The notes: generated by a model from the sequence alone, not told the origin. A stretch of 64,000 bases of DNA from Sphingomonas sp. (GCF_030145815.1 NZ_JAIXHL010000009.1:62001-126000), one strand, 5' to 3'. Shown: positions 8,351 to 18,189, numbered from the stretch's first letter. A program made the numbers and translations.

Positions 8351-9409
8351 TTGGTCGAAGATGCGAATGGACCCCACGGATTTCGCGGACGTGACGGGAT
8401 ACACCTACAGTACCTGGTGAACGGCCTGCCGCCTGAAGCCAACTGAACGGGAGCGTTCCGCACCGGCGAACGCATCCTCCTGCGCTTCATCGCCGCTGGG
8501 GCGATGACGTAGTTCGACGTACGCATACCAGGCCTCAGGATGACGCTCGTTCAGGCGGACGGCCAGAACGTCCGTCCTGTCGAGATCGACGAGTCCCGCA
8601 TCGCTCCGGGCGAGACTTACGACGTGATCGTGCAGCCCGAAAAGCGAGCGTACACGGTGATAGCCGAGGCCATGGACCGCAGCGGCTTCACCCGCGATAC
8701 ACTAGCGCCGCGAGCGGGCATGAACGCGCCCGTACCGACCCGTCGCAAGCGCCCGGTTTCGCGCCATGTCCGACCTGGGTATGGACATGCAGGGCATGGA
8801 CATGGGCAGCATGAAGCCCGTGGCTGCGTCCGCTGGTGGCCTCGGTGGGCCAAGGCTGGCCGGTGGTCGGCCGTTTGTCCACGGCCCGGACACACACGGC
8901 GTCGGCAGCTCGTCAGTCGCTATGGTGGCGCGTAGTCGCGTGAACGAGGCTGGTTCCGGCTTCGATGAGCCCGGCGCGCGTCCTGATCTATGCCGATCTG
9001 CGCAGCCTCGCGCCACAACCCGATCAGCGCCGGCCCGCGCGCGCGATCGAACTTCACATCACTGGCAACATGGAACGCTACATCGGGTCGTTCGACGGTA
9101 AGAAATATTCAGAAGCCAAGACGCCGATCGCGTTCCGATATGGCGAGCGCCCTCGCCTGGTGCTCGTCAACGACACAATGATGGAGCATCCGTTCCACCT
9201 GCACGGTATGTGGATGGAGCTCGAGAATGGCGGCGACGCTCTCCAGCCGCGAAAACATTCGGTCAGCGTGAAGCCGGCGGAGCGGCTCACGTGGCGATCA
9301 CCGCCGACACAGCCGGCAGATGGGCGATGCACTTCCACCAGCTTTTGCACATGGAGCTGGGATGTTCAGGGTCGAGGAGGTATCGCACGCCCCGGAGGCG
9401 CGTCTTGAA
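8351..9409 (+). pseudogene. Decayed copA (copper-resistance multicopper oxidase), 5' end missing
   Basis: The sequence matches the intact copA (15283..17241) from its MRMDPTDFADVTGY region to the C-terminus but is broken in many places. A one-base loss lies near 8409. In-frame stops occur at 8444..8446 (TGA where the intact gene has Trp) and 8510..8512 (TAG where it has Tyr). Further frame changes lie near 8760, 8975, 9290 and 9360. The last copper motif reads HFHQLLH instead of HCHLLLH, so the type-1 copper cysteine is lost. Both genes share the Met-rich MDMQGMDMG-type segment. No working product is expected. Confidence 0.85.
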
Positions 9410-9590
9410 CCGCTTCGCATTCGCGGCCGCGGCTTGCTTGCTACGACACCCGCAGCGACCTAGGAGGCGAGCCGCCCAGAAGGCATGGCCGGCCCGGCCA
9501 CACAGCAAGCACCGCCGCCTGCTGCTCCCGGCACGATGGCGGCGGACATGCCAGCCGGACGCGGCCGCGCATTTATCATCTGGAAGTCTA
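9407..9590 (+). pseudogene. Remnant of a copB N-terminus after the decayed copA
   Basis: Directly after the copA remnant the frame reads L-N-R-F-A-F-A-A-A-A-C-L-L, a signal-peptide-like start. After a frame change comes a Met/Ala/Pro-rich stretch (MAGPATQQAPPPAAP, MAADMPAG) like the linker of CopB proteins. No beta-barrel part follows. The order VIT, copA, copB is therefore the same as in the intact set at 14488 to 18152. The match to CopB is by composition and position, so confidence is moderate. Confidence 0.45.
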
Positions 9591-9806
9591 CCGAGGTTGG
9601 GCGAGTATTTGTTGGCAGCGTTCGTGGCTGAGATTCATCGGATTCAGTCCTTGACCCTTCATCTCCCCGTGATCGTGCGTCGTGCCGACACCCATGGTTT
9701 GCTCCATGCGCTCGCAGCTCGCTCGCTGTTCGGCAGTGGCCCTCGTTGTCGCGCATCCACCAAGCGAAACGAGGGAGAGCATCGTCGCTGCTATAACAAG
9801 CTTCAT
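9588..9806 (-). CDS. Small lipoprotein of unknown function in the copper region
   Basis: A 72-residue protein with a lipoprotein signal: MKLVIAATMLSLVSLGGC, the cysteine at residue 18 ending a lipobox. The mature part contains a His/Met-containing segment (MGVGTTHDHGEMKGQ) and ends in LSHERCQQILAQPR. The ATG at 9806 follows an AGGAAGG site 7 bases away; an upstream ATG in frame has no such site. Small lipoproteins of this kind occur beside copper genes in sphingomonads. Metal binding is plausible but not shown. Confidence 0.65.
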   Translation of the reverse strand: MKLVIAATMLSLVSLGGCATTRATAEQRASCERMEQTMGVGTTHDHGEMKGQGLNPMNLSHERCQQILAQPR

Positions 9807-10866
9807 ATATCGCCTTCCTGTGCTTGATTTATGTGTCTTGCGTGCTCGCGCGCGGTGGCTATCGTCATGTGTTATAGTCAGCAGTGGTGCAAGTTTTTTA
9901 GGTGGCGGAGATGCCGCCCTTCTACTGGGGAATGTCTGCTCGGCAGATCGCGTTCGGGCGTCACTGAAGCACTCCTCCCTGTCGACGCCCCAAGACAAAT
10001 CACCTGAACGGTGGTTTGTAGAAGATCAGAACCGGTCGGTTTTGACGCCCACTCGCCGCGCCAGCATCTCTAAGGGGTTTGCAGGTGTCAAATCGCCGCA
10101 CCACAATTCCGCCTAAGAATGCTCAGGCTCGCCCGAACGACAGCAATTGAGCGCGCAGCGGATCCCGCGTGTGTAGGTTGAACTCTCATTCCGTCAGAGG
10201 CGATCGAGTTACTACGCGGGCCTTAGGCTGGGCGGCGCTAGAAGACGAAGCGGCGGCTGACCGCGGGAATTGGCGCCCGCGGCGGATAGTCATAACGAAT
10301 TCATGTCGGCGTTCCTACTACCCTAACACCACCGTCCATCGCCCCTCTCCGCCAGATGCTCTCAACTAAACCGACCAGACGCGAAGCGGGGCAATTAATT
10401 TTGTTTGGTTTGGGACGCTGGGGGTTAGTCAGGTCGTGCAGGCCTTCCGACCTCTGGGGCGCGACGTGTCGGGTACGGGCGCCGCGCAACTTGTGTTAAA
10501 CGACCGGACCGCGCCGCGGTCCGGGCCGGCCGATGCGGATCTCACTGTCGCTGTCTTACAGAATACCAATGCCCGGCCGCAAAGCATGCACACAATGGTC
10601 ACACAGCGTTAGCCTCGCGCAACACGCAATCTGTCCCTCCGCTTTGCCGGCTGCTTGAACGACGAGATCATAGCGGCGCTCGGCCTCTTGAGCGTTTGGC
10701 GCGCGAGCTTTCCGATGGTTCAGAAACCCTTTATCGGAAGTGCCCGGAAGGAGTCGGCCGACCGAAACGCGAGCAGGCTGTGCGTGGCGCCGAGCCACTC
10801 AGGGCGAGCCGGCTCTAGACCTTCCTGATGAAATGCGGTGTGACGTAGTTTCCTCCGATTTGCGCA
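9807..10866. other. Gene-poor stretch between the lipoprotein and the sensor kinase gene
   Basis: About 1060 bases with no gene I can support. Short open frames exist (for example 10169..10369 plus and 10556..10798 minus), but none has a ribosome-binding site, signal sequence or family pattern. The stretch joins a decayed copper set to an intact one, so it may be leftover DNA from rearrangement. Confidence 0.5.
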
Positions 10867-12285
10867 TCACTCTAGCGAACACGCTTCGCCTTCGGGTTGG
10901 GAGGCCGCCTTTACCAACCTCTTCGCTGGGAGCTCGAGAATTGCCCGGATTCCTGGTGAGTTGTCGGTCAGTTCCACGCTCCCGCCATGGACGCGCGCGA
11001 TCGCGGAGGCGATCGATAGTCCAAGCCCGCTGCCTTCTCCCGCACGGCTCGCATCGAGCCGAACTAACCGCTCGAGCGCCCGCTCGCGGTCAGGGGCAGC
11101 GATGCCGGGCCCGCGATCCGCTACGCTCAGCTGCGATGAACTGGCGGAACTTAGTGTTCGTATTTCGACCGGACTTTTGCCTCCACCGTATTTTAGGGCA
11201 TTGTCGATTAGATTGGCCGTCGCGTGCAGAAGGAGCGCTCGCGAGCCCCACGCGGGCGACGGCTCGAGATCCAGGATCAGCGCCTGACCAAGGGCACCGG
11301 CGACGGGCTCGTAAAGCTCATAAGCCTCACGCGCGATCGATGCCAGATCGACCGGCGTGAAGCTCTGGATATTTGCGGCTTCCGCGCTGGAAAGGGCCAG
11401 CAGGTCGTTGATCAGCTTGAGGAGTGCGTCGATATCACGCGTGGTATCATCCAGAAGACCGAGAGTAGGCGGGTTGCCCCGCAGGAGCGCCAGCTCGAGT
11501 CGCGCCTTCATTCGGGTAAGTGGAGTTTTCAGGTCGTGGGCCATGCCGTCCGTAGCTGCCCGCAAACCGCCGACGGTCCGCTCCACTTCCGAGAAGCAGG
11601 AATTGACAACCTCGGCAAGATGATCGAACTCATCGCCCTGGCTGCTGACGGGGAGGCGCTCGTCTAGCTTTCCCTGGAGGAAGCGCTCACCGATGGTGGC
11701 AGCGTCGTTGACGAAACGAAGTGTTCGCCGGCTGATCCACCAGCCGAGGCCGAGACCGATCAGGAGCGTCGCTGCCATCGCCCACCCCAACGTCCCGAAG
11801 AAGCGCTTGCGCAGCCGCGCTCGTCCATCGGGCGGGTGGGCGACCAATAACCGGTAACCTGGGGCGATCTGAAGCGACTGCCCTTCAATTTCGCGTCGCC
11901 GAAGACCTCCGCCGCTTCGCATCGCAGCAGTGAAAACATGCCAGCCATCGTTGCTGAGCGCCTCCGGCCAAGTGGCGAGATCCCCGACGATCACTCGATC
12001 ATCGGGTCCGGCCAGCGCATAGACGTAATCGCCGGCGAGGGCCGGCGACCGCTGCTCGATGAAGCGCTGCAGCTCGCTCAATCCTCCCCGGCGATACCGA
12101 TCGACCAGCCCCTGCAACTCTGCACGAGCCGTATGCTTGGCTTCAGTTTCGACCAGCTGCACAGTACCCACATATTGTGTGGTAAGTGCCGCGATGGTGC
12201 TGACGAGAGCCGCAAGCGTGATCCACAAAGCAGTGCGCAGGGCCCCGGCATGAGGGCGCCTGCGGCCAGCCCGCCTAACGGGCAT
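10867..12285 (-). CDS. Two-component sensor histidine kinase (copper/metal type)
   Basis: A 472-residue membrane kinase. It has a first membrane segment (about residues 17 to 40), a periplasmic sensor loop of about 120 residues, and a second membrane segment (about 165 to 184) leading into a HAMP linker. The phospho-accepting H-box is DGMAHDLKTPLTRMKARLEL with His near residue 250. The ATP-binding lid shows NLIDNALKYGGG, ADRGPGI and GEGSGLGLSIASAI. Its ATG (12285) overlaps the end of the response regulator gene by 11 bases. The setting beside copper genes suggests it senses periplasmic copper, as CusS/CopS do; this is inferred. Confidence 0.85.
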   Translation of the reverse strand: MPVRRAGRRRPHAGALRTALWITLAALVSTIAALTTQYVGTVQLVETEAKHTARAELQGLVDRYRRGGLSELQRFIEQRSPALAGDYVYALAGPDDRVIVGDLATWPEALSNDGWHVFTAAMRSGGGLRRREIEGQSLQIAPGYRLLVAHPPDGRARLRKRFFGTLGWAMAATLLIGLGLGWWISRRTLRFVNDAATIGERFLQGKLDERLPVSSQGDEFDHLAEVVNSCFSEVERTVGGLRAATDGMAHDLKTPLTRMKARLELALLRGNPPTLGLLDDTTRDIDALLKLINDLLALSSAEAANIQSFTPVDLASIAREAYELYEPVAGALGQALILDLEPSPAWGSRALLLHATANLIDNALKYGGGKSPVEIRTLSSASSSQLSVADRGPGIAAPDRERALERLVRLDASRAGEGSGLGLSIASAIARVHGGSVELTDNSPGIRAILELPAKRLVKAASQPEGEACSLE

Positions 12286-12952
12286 CGAGTTTATAACCAA
12301 CGCCGCGCACCGTCTGGAGCAGCGGCAGATCCCCAGGTGGATCGACCTTCGCCCGGAGCCGGCTGACATGAACATCGATCACGTTGGTGCCCGGATCGAA
12401 CCCGTAATCCCATACCGCCTCGAGCAGCATCGTCCGGGTGACGACCTGACCGGCGTGACGCATTAGATAGTTCAGAAGCTGAAACTCCTTGTTCAGCAGC
12501 TCAATCCGACGTCCCCGCCTCGTGGCGATCCGGCCCAGCAAATCCAGCTCGAGTTCACCCACCGTCAGCCGGGTCGCGGCGGCCGTGGGGCTGTCGCCCC
12601 GCCTCACGATCGCACTGAGCCGCGCGACCAGCTCTTGAAAGGAAAAGGGCTTGGCCAGGTAGTCATCGCCGCCTGCCTCGAGGCCGCGCACCCGGTCTTC
12701 GACTTGGCCCATGGCGCTAAGCACCAGAATGGGGGTTCGCCGGTGCTCGGCCCTGATCGCTTGTAAGACCGACAAGCCGTCCAGCTGAGGAAGGTTGCGG
12801 TCTAGAATGATCGCATCATAGTCGTTGGTGAGCGCGGCCGTCAGCCCGTCGAGTCCTGTGGCGGCGTGATCGACGGCATGGCCGAGCTCGGCCATTCCGC
12901 GCTGCAAATAGTCCGCCGTCCGGCAGTCGTCTTCGATCAAGAGCAGCTTCAT
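12275..12952 (-). CDS. OmpR-family response regulator
   Basis: A 225-residue regulator with a receiver domain (acidic pocket LIEDD, phosphorylated Asp near residue 51 in DAIILDRNLPQLDG, conserved Lys in AKPFSF). A winged helix-turn-helix DNA-binding domain ends in the VSRLRAKVDPP and TVRGVGYKL motifs. The ATG at 12952 follows an AGGAAG site; an ATG 14 codons upstream is less likely. It is transcribed with the kinase gene and probably controls the nearby copper genes, in the manner of CopR/CusR. Confidence 0.9.
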   Translation of the reverse strand: MKLLLIEDDCRTADYLQRGMAELGHAVDHAATGLDGLTAALTNDYDAIILDRNLPQLDGLSVLQAIRAEHRRTPILVLSAMGQVEDRVRGLEAGGDDYLAKPFSFQELVARLSAIVRRGDSPTAAATRLTVGELELDLLGRIATRRGRRIELLNKEFQLLNYLMRHAGQVVTRTMLLEAVWDYGFDPGTNVIDVHVSRLRAKVDPPGDLPLLQTVRGVGYKLDAR

Positions 12953-13030
12953 TTTCTTCCTGCGCGATATTGCCCGTGGATCACGTCGCGGCACCGGCCC
13001 GCTTGCAAAATACCCGCTAACGGGATGCTG

Positions 13031-13591
13031 CTATAGCAGGTTTTGCGACAGGGAGGTGCGCCCCACATCCGCAGTGGCTTCCTTCGGGAGCGATCCGAAC
13101 GTCAGGCCGAGCTCGGACGCCATCTCATGACGCACCGACCAGCCAGCGATCAGGAGAAGGGCTGCTCGGGTCGTATCTTGCGGCGCTTGGACAAGGCGAT
13201 CATCGGGCTCCGTCCCCGCGTGAAGCACAGTGAGAAGCGTAACCTCGTCACTTCCAAGGATACGATCGCTTGTTCCAGAAGCGGCGCGCGCGCATGCACA
13301 AAAGTCGGCGATGAGTCCGAAGAGGTCGTCGAGAGGAACGGCCAGCATGGCCCCACCGACCGGAGCGAGCCTGCGGTGGAGGTTGGGCAGAGGCGAACTT
13401 GCGGTCATGCGGCACCACTTCCAGAACCGAAAGGCGCCGACCGCAAACCGCTCGGCGCCCGCCAGTGGCACCACCAACCAGTGATGCGCCCCGCTCTCCA
13501 GGAAAGCCTGTCTTCTCCAGCGCTGCGTGCCTAGCGGAACAATGCTATCGATTTTGGTCAAGGCGGCACACCTCATCGAACTGGGCGACAT
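13031..13591 (-). CDS. Hypothetical protein upstream of the response regulator
   Basis: A 186-residue protein of no family I recognise. It has a hydrophobic Ala/Leu-rich middle part (around VGGAMLAVPLDDLFGLIADFC) and a Cys-Ala-Cys motif (FCACARAA). The ATG at 13591 follows a TGAGGA site 7 bases away, which supports translation. It lies 78 bases before the response regulator on the same strand and might share its promoter. No clear signal peptide or repeat is visible. Confidence 0.5.
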   Translation of the reverse strand: MSPSSMRCAALTKIDSIVPLGTQRWRRQAFLESGAHHWLVVPLAGAERFAVGAFRFWKWCRMTASSPLPNLHRRLAPVGGAMLAVPLDDLFGLIADFCACARAASGTSDRILGSDEVTLLTVLHAGTEPDDRLVQAPQDTTRAALLLIAGWSVRHEMASELGLTFGSLPKEATADVGRTSLSQNLL

Positions 13592-13743
13592 AGGTTCATC
13601 CTCAAATTTTTCGATGACGAGAGGTCTCTCGCCTTGAGACGTACCCGCCGGCGGCCTCGGGGCTGGCCGCCGGCGGTGCTAGCGCGGGTTCTGCTCGACG
13701 GTGCTTCGGGGGGCAGGAGACCGCCGAGAGCCGCACCAACATC

Positions 13744-14001
13744 TCATTGCGTGTGAGGCTTCATTGGGGACATGGGCGACTTGGCGTCAGGACCCATCAT
13801 CCGGTGATTGGGCATTACCGGCTTCGCGCTTTCAGCAGCCTGTCTGTTTTCCGGGCTCTCAGCCGCCATGCTGCGATGCGCGGAATGGGAAGTCGGCGCC
13901 GGAACCGGCGTACGCGGCATCTGCGCTTGCCCCTGCGCCGCCATCGCAGCGGCAGGAAGCAGCATGACCGTCATCGCCAGCATCGAGGCTCGTTTGATCA
14001 T
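13744..14001 (-). CDS. Small secreted Met- and His-rich protein
   Basis: An 85-residue protein with a clean signal peptide (MIKRASMLAMTVMLLPAAAM, cleavage after AMA). The mature tail is rich in Pro, Met and His (HRSMAAESPE, VMPNHRMMG, MSPMKPHTQ). Met/His-rich small periplasmic proteins often bind copper(I), and the gene lies between a two-component system and copA-copB. The ATG at 14001 is chosen because the signal peptide starts there; an ATG 11 codons earlier adds a charged stretch. Copper binding is inferred. Confidence 0.65.
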   Translation of the reverse strand: MIKRASMLAMTVMLLPAAAMAAQGQAQMPRTPVPAPTSHSAHRSMAAESPENRQAAESAKPVMPNHRMMGPDAKSPMSPMKPHTQ

Positions 14002-14487
14002 CTTTCGTCTCCGTTCGGGCGGGGAAATGTTCACCGCTGTCGAAGCTTATGAGCCGGCAACATAACAGCGGCCTGCGCCTTCCATTACAAATCTGTCATA
14101 CACCTACGTCAGCGTACAAAACTTCAACCGAAGACGATTGTCATGTCAGCCTCCAGAGACATGGCTAACAATGCACGTGTTGGCTGTGCCTCGCGCATGA
14201 AGGACTGGATCGTGTAAGCTAATGTGCCGACTGTCGTGAAATATGTGGGCCGGATGAGCAATGCGCCCTGCGGGGAAACATCCAAAAGCGCCGCGATGCT
14301 CGCGCCTCCCCAGCCCGTGTAGCCGACCTGAAAACAAGGCTTTTGGGCAAAAAGCCGACCATTGTTCGAGCGCGGTTTGATATCTCTGTTCGGCACCTCG
14401 CCCGAACATCGGATCAGGTATTCCTCGACATGACAAAGCCTTCCAAACTCGTGGACGACCCGTCTGCCACCTGCCTATACCAGCCGT
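14002..14487. other. Gap before the VIT gene, with one doubtful minus-strand ORF
   Basis: About 490 bases. A 90-residue minus-strand frame at 14124..14396 has a slightly hydrophobic content but no family pattern I know and no good ribosome-binding site, so it is not called. The divergent promoters for the Met-rich gene and the VIT-copA-copB set should lie in this gap. Confidence 0.45.
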
Positions 14488-15183
14488 ATGAGCCGCCTCC
14501 ACAACGAAAGACATCTCGTGTCCCGCATCGGCTGGTTGCGCGCCGCGGTGCTCGGCGCGAACGACGGCATCGTCTCCACCGCTAGCCTGATCGTCGGGAT
14601 CGCCGCTGCCTCCGCAAAATCGGGCGACATCCTCCTTGCGGGCGTTGCCGGACTTGTCGCTGGAGCGATGTCCATGGCAGCCGGAGAATATGTGTCGGTC
14701 AGTTCCCAGGCGGATACCGAGAAAGCCGACCTTTCAAAGGAGGCGGAGGAGCTCAAAGCGGACCCCGATGCGGAGCATGCTGAACTCGCGCGCTTGTACC
14801 TTGACCGCGGCCTGGACGAGGAACTGGCCAGCCGCGTCGCCGAACAATTGATGGCCAGAGATGCGCTATCGGCGCATGCGCACGACGAACTGGGCCTGTC
14901 CCCGGGCATCAAAGCCCGTCCGGTTCAGGCGGCGCTGACTTCGGCGGGGACATTTGCTGTGGGCGCGGCGCTACCGCTCCTTGTCGCCGCCCTAACCCCG
15001 GTCGCGTTTATCGTGCCGGCCGTTGCTGCAGCTTCCTTGTTTTTCCTAGCAGCTTTAGGGGCAGCTGGAGCTGGCGCCGGCGGCGCTGCCATCGGCAAAG
15101 CGACCGCAAGAGTAACGTTTTGGGGAGCGTTCGCGATGGGGCTCACCGCGAGCGTCGGCGCCCTATTTGGTGCGTCCATATAA
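14488..15183 (+). CDS. VIT1/CCC1-family iron/manganese transporter
   Basis: A 231-residue membrane protein of the VIT family. It opens with the family motif ERHLVSRIGWLRAAVLGAND followed by GIVSTASLIVGIAAAS. A membrane segment with the AGAMSMAAGEYVSVSSQ motif comes next, then a cytosolic helical metal-binding part with the DELASRVAEQLMARDAL-type stretch, and three C-terminal membrane segments. VIT/CCC1 proteins move Fe2+ or Mn2+ out of the cytoplasm. It precedes copA by 99 bases, and the same pair occurs as a decayed copy at 8282 to 9409. Confidence 0.85.
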   Translation: MSRLHNERHLVSRIGWLRAAVLGANDGIVSTASLIVGIAAASAKSGDILLAGVAGLVAGAMSMAAGEYVSVSSQADTEKADLSKEAEELKADPDAEHAELARLYLDRGLDEELASRVAEQLMARDALSAHAHDELGLSPGIKARPVQAALTSAGTFAVGAALPLLVAALTPVAFIVPAVAAASLFFLAALGAAGAGAGGAAIGKATARVTFWGAFAMGLTASVGALFGASI

Positions 15184-15282
15184 CCTCAGCCAACCGCCGA
15201 TATCGAAGATGATTTGCCTAGACACGGAAATATAGACCCGTATCTTTGACAAAAGCCGAAGCCAGCAGGAGCAGAAGGGGTA

Positions 15283-17241
15283 ATGACAAGCAGCGAGGAT
15301 GCGGCGCGGGAGCAGGGTCGCCAGCTTGGCCGGCGCCAATTCCTCCATGGCGCGAGCACCTTTGGCGCCCTTTTGGCTTTGCGCGAACTCACGCCCGGCT
15401 ACGCTTGGGCGCAGCCCTCCGGAGCGGACGGCGCGCTCGCGCCCGACGCGGCGGGGGTGCTCGACCTGAGCGTCGATGATCTGGCGCTGCGAATCAACGG
15501 CCGTGCCGGCGGGGCTCAAGCGATCAACGGAACGGTCCCCGGCCCCTTGATTCGCCTGAAGGAGGGTCAAGAGGCCGTCCTCCGCGTCACCAACCGGCTG
15601 ACTGAGATCAGTTCGATTCACTGGCACGGGATCATTCTGCCTCCCGACATGGATGGCGTGCCAGGCGTGAGCTTCGGCGGCATCGGGCCGGGCGAGACCT
15701 TCACCTATAGATTCCCGGTCCGGCAAAGCGGCACCTACTGGTGTCACAGTCACTCGGGCGGGCAGGAACTGCTCGGCGTCTACGCCCCGTTGATCATCGA
15801 TCCAGCCGGACCCGATCCGATCGCCTATGAGCGCGACTATGTGGTCATGCTTTCAGACTGGAGCTTCGAATCTCCGGCGACCATCATCAGCAAGCTCAAG
15901 AAGCAGGCCGGCTACTACAATTTCCAGCGGCGGACCCTTGCTGACTTTATTCGCGACTCTTCGAAGAACGGTCTGCCGGCGACGCTCGCCGAGCGCCTCT
16001 CCTGGTCCCGCATGCGGATGGATCCCACGGACTTCGCGGACGTAACCGGTTACACCTACACCTATTTGATCAACGGACTGCCTCCCGAGGCGAACTGGAC
16101 CGCGCTCTTCCGGCCAGGGGAGCGAGTGCGGCTGCGTTTCATCGCCGCCGGAGCGATGACTTACTTCGACGTTCGTATCCCTGGCCTGAAGCTGACCATG
16201 GTTCAAGCCGACGGCCAGAACATCCGTCCCGTGGAGGTCGACGAATTCAGGATCGCCCCAGGCGAGACTTTCGACGCCATCGTGCAGCCTGACGATCGCG
16301 CCTATACTCTCATGGTCGAATCCATGGACCGCAGTGGCTTCACCCGCGGCACCCTGGCCCCACGCCCCGGGATGAGCGCACCAATTCCTCCGCGCCGCCC
16401 GCGGCCGATCCGAACGATGGCCGACATGGGGATGGATATGTCGGGCATGGATATGAGCGCTGGAGCGGCAGGGCCGACCGGAATGGAGGGGATGCAGGCC
16501 CCGCCTTCACCGTCAAGTCAGCCCGTCATGGATATTGCGGGTCACAACATGCAGGGCATGCCGGAAGTCGACAGGACGCGTGAGGCCGCCGCCGCGACGC
16601 GCGAGGCGGTTGTGAACAATGCAATGGCTGGAATGGACATGGGCGGCACCGTCGCCGCTTCTTCCAATCAGCATGCTGCTGCTGGTACGGCATCGACCCC
16701 GTTTGTCCATGGTCCCGACACGCACGGAGCGGGTAATTCGTCCATCGCAATGGTCGCCCGCAGTCGGCTCGACGAACCGGGCTCCGGTTTCGAGGCCAGT
16801 GACGGCCGGGTGCTGGTCTATACCGACCTGCTCAGCACCGTCCCCCAAAGCGACCAGCGCGCCCCTGCGCGAGAGATCGAACTCCACATCACCGGCAACA
16901 TGGAACGGTACATGTGGTCATTCGACGGCCGAAAATATTCCGAAGCGAGAGAGCCGATCCCCTTCCGCTATGGGGAGCGCCTTCGCCTCGTTTTCGTCAA
17001 TGACACAATGATGGAGCATCCGATCCACTTGCACGGGATGTGGATGGAACTGGAAAACGGCGGAGGCGCCCATCAGCCCCGAAAGCATACCATCAGCGTC
17101 AAGCCTGCAGAACGCCTCACCGTAGCCGTCACGGCTGACGCACCGGGGCGATGGGCGATGCACTGTCACCTCCTGCTGCATATGGAATTGGGGATGTTTC
17201 GCGTGGTCGAGGTCTCGCATCCGTCGGCGGCTGCATCATGA
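15283..17241 (+). CDS. copA: Periplasmic copper-resistance multicopper oxidase CopA
   Basis: A 652-residue CopA/PcoA-type oxidase, thought to oxidise Cu(I) and bind copper in the periplasm. It has a twin-arginine signal (GRRQFLHGASTFGALLAL, then AWAQP) and three cupredoxin domains with copper motifs HWHG, WCHSHSG, HPIHLHGMW and HCHLLLHMELGM, all complete. A Met-rich linker (MADMGMDMSGMDMSAG and MAGMDMGG) offers extra Cu(I) sites. Length is in the normal range. copB starts inside its last codons (ATGA overlap), so the two are coupled. The upstream two-component system is the likely regulator. Confidence 0.95.
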   Translation: MTSSEDAAREQGRQLGRRQFLHGASTFGALLALRELTPGYAWAQPSGADGALAPDAAGVLDLSVDDLALRINGRAGGAQAINGTVPGPLIRLKEGQEAVLRVTNRLTEISSIHWHGIILPPDMDGVPGVSFGGIGPGETFTYRFPVRQSGTYWCHSHSGGQELLGVYAPLIIDPAGPDPIAYERDYVVMLSDWSFESPATIISKLKKQAGYYNFQRRTLADFIRDSSKNGLPATLAERLSWSRMRMDPTDFADVTGYTYTYLINGLPPEANWTALFRPGERVRLRFIAAGAMTYFDVRIPGLKLTMVQADGQNIRPVEVDEFRIAPGETFDAIVQPDDRAYTLMVESMDRSGFTRGTLAPRPGMSAPIPPRRPRPIRTMADMGMDMSGMDMSAGAAGPTGMEGMQAPPSPSSQPVMDIAGHNMQGMPEVDRTREAAAATREAVVNNAMAGMDMGGTVAASSNQHAAAGTASTPFVHGPDTHGAGNSSIAMVARSRLDEPGSGFEASDGRVLVYTDLLSTVPQSDQRAPAREIELHITGNMERYMWSFDGRKYSEAREPIPFRYGERLRLVFVNDTMMEHPIHLHGMWMELENGGGAHQPRKHTISVKPAERLTVAVTADAPGRWAMHCHLLLHMELGMFRVVEVSHPSAAAS

Positions 17242-18152
17242 TGCGGTTTTTGCTCGGCGGAACCGTGATGCTGGCTGCCGCACCGGCCTGGGCTCAGCAC
17301 ACTGCCCATTCCCAGCCGCCTACCGAAGCTTCGCAACCAGTGCAGGAGGCGCCGGCTTCGAGTACTGGTGCAGCGCCGGATGAGATGCCCATGATGGGTG
17401 ACATGGAAAACCCGGCCGCCGAGCCTGCGGCCGCGCCCGGCCCACCTGTGACGACGCTCCACAACCTCGAGCCCCAGCCCGGCTGGCCGAGCCCGACGGC
17501 GGACGACGGCAATTACAGCTTCGTCCTGCTCGATCTTTTGGAATACCGGGAAAGCGCCGGCCCGGGCTCGTTCCGCTGGGACGCATTTGGCTGGTTCGGC
17601 GGAGACTATGAACGGCTCTGGGTCAAGACCGAAGGTGTCCAGAGCACGCGCGCCAGGGATGGCGGCGATGCCGAGGTGCAGCTTCTCTACGGCCGGCTGA
17701 TATCACCCTATTTCGATCTCCAGGTGGGGGGACGTCTCGCCTCACGTTGGGGGCGGGGTCCGGACCGGATGCGCGCCTACGCCGCCATCGGCCTGCAGGG
17801 CCTTTCTCCCTATCGTTTCGAAATCGAGCCGACACTCTTCATAAGCACCAAGGGACAGATATCCGGCCGGCTTACCGGCAGCTACGACCAGTTGCTCACC
17901 CAGCGCCTGATCCTGCAACCGAGGTTGGAGGCGAGTTTCGCGTTGCAGAAGGATGAGGCGTTCGCGATCGGCAGCGGCCTCACGGACGCGGAGATCGGAC
18001 TTCGGCTGCGCTACGAGATCCGCCGCGAATTCGCCCCTTATGTCGGTGTTGCCCACAGGCGTTCCTTCGGGAGTACCAGCCGCCTCCTAAGAGCTGAAGG
18101 CGAAAGCACGCGGCAGACCATGATCGTGGCCGGGTTCAGGATCTGGTTCTGA
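17238..18152 (+). CDS. copB: Outer-membrane copper-resistance protein CopB
   Basis: A 304-residue protein with a signal peptide (MMRFLLGGTVMLAAAPAWAQ). A Pro/Met-rich linker with MPMMGDMENP follows, then the CopB/PcoB beta-barrel domain, which starts near DDGNYSFVLLDLLEYR and ends in a phenylalanine (GFRIWF), as outer-membrane proteins do. CopB works with CopA in periplasmic copper handling. The ATG at 17238 overlaps the copA stop by 4 bases. The linker is shorter in Met repeats than in many Pseudomonas CopB proteins. Confidence 0.9.
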   Translation: MMRFLLGGTVMLAAAPAWAQHTAHSQPPTEASQPVQEAPASSTGAAPDEMPMMGDMENPAAEPAAAPGPPVTTLHNLEPQPGWPSPTADDGNYSFVLLDLLEYRESAGPGSFRWDAFGWFGGDYERLWVKTEGVQSTRARDGGDAEVQLLYGRLISPYFDLQVGGRLASRWGRGPDRMRAYAAIGLQGLSPYRFEIEPTLFISTKGQISGRLTGSYDQLLTQRLILQPRLEASFALQKDEAFAIGSGLTDAEIGLRLRYEIRREFAPYVGVAHRRSFGSTSRLLRAEGESTRQTMIVAGFRIWF

Positions 18153-18189
18153 TCACCCGATAGACCCGCTAAGCCAAGGCATTTCGAGT

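Noticed and set aside
7730..9250. Met-rich stretches as a possible tandem-repeat array or CRISPR
   Set aside because: These are Met-Gly or Met-Asp codons in copper proteins, without spacers or regular unit length. No CRISPR array was seen in the window.
10556..10798. 80-codon minus-strand frame near the kinase gene
   Set aside because: Starts without a ribosome-binding site and has no family pattern.
14124..14396. 90-codon minus-strand frame before the VIT gene
   Set aside because: No ribosome-binding site, no clear family and an odd composition. It is mentioned only as part of the gap.
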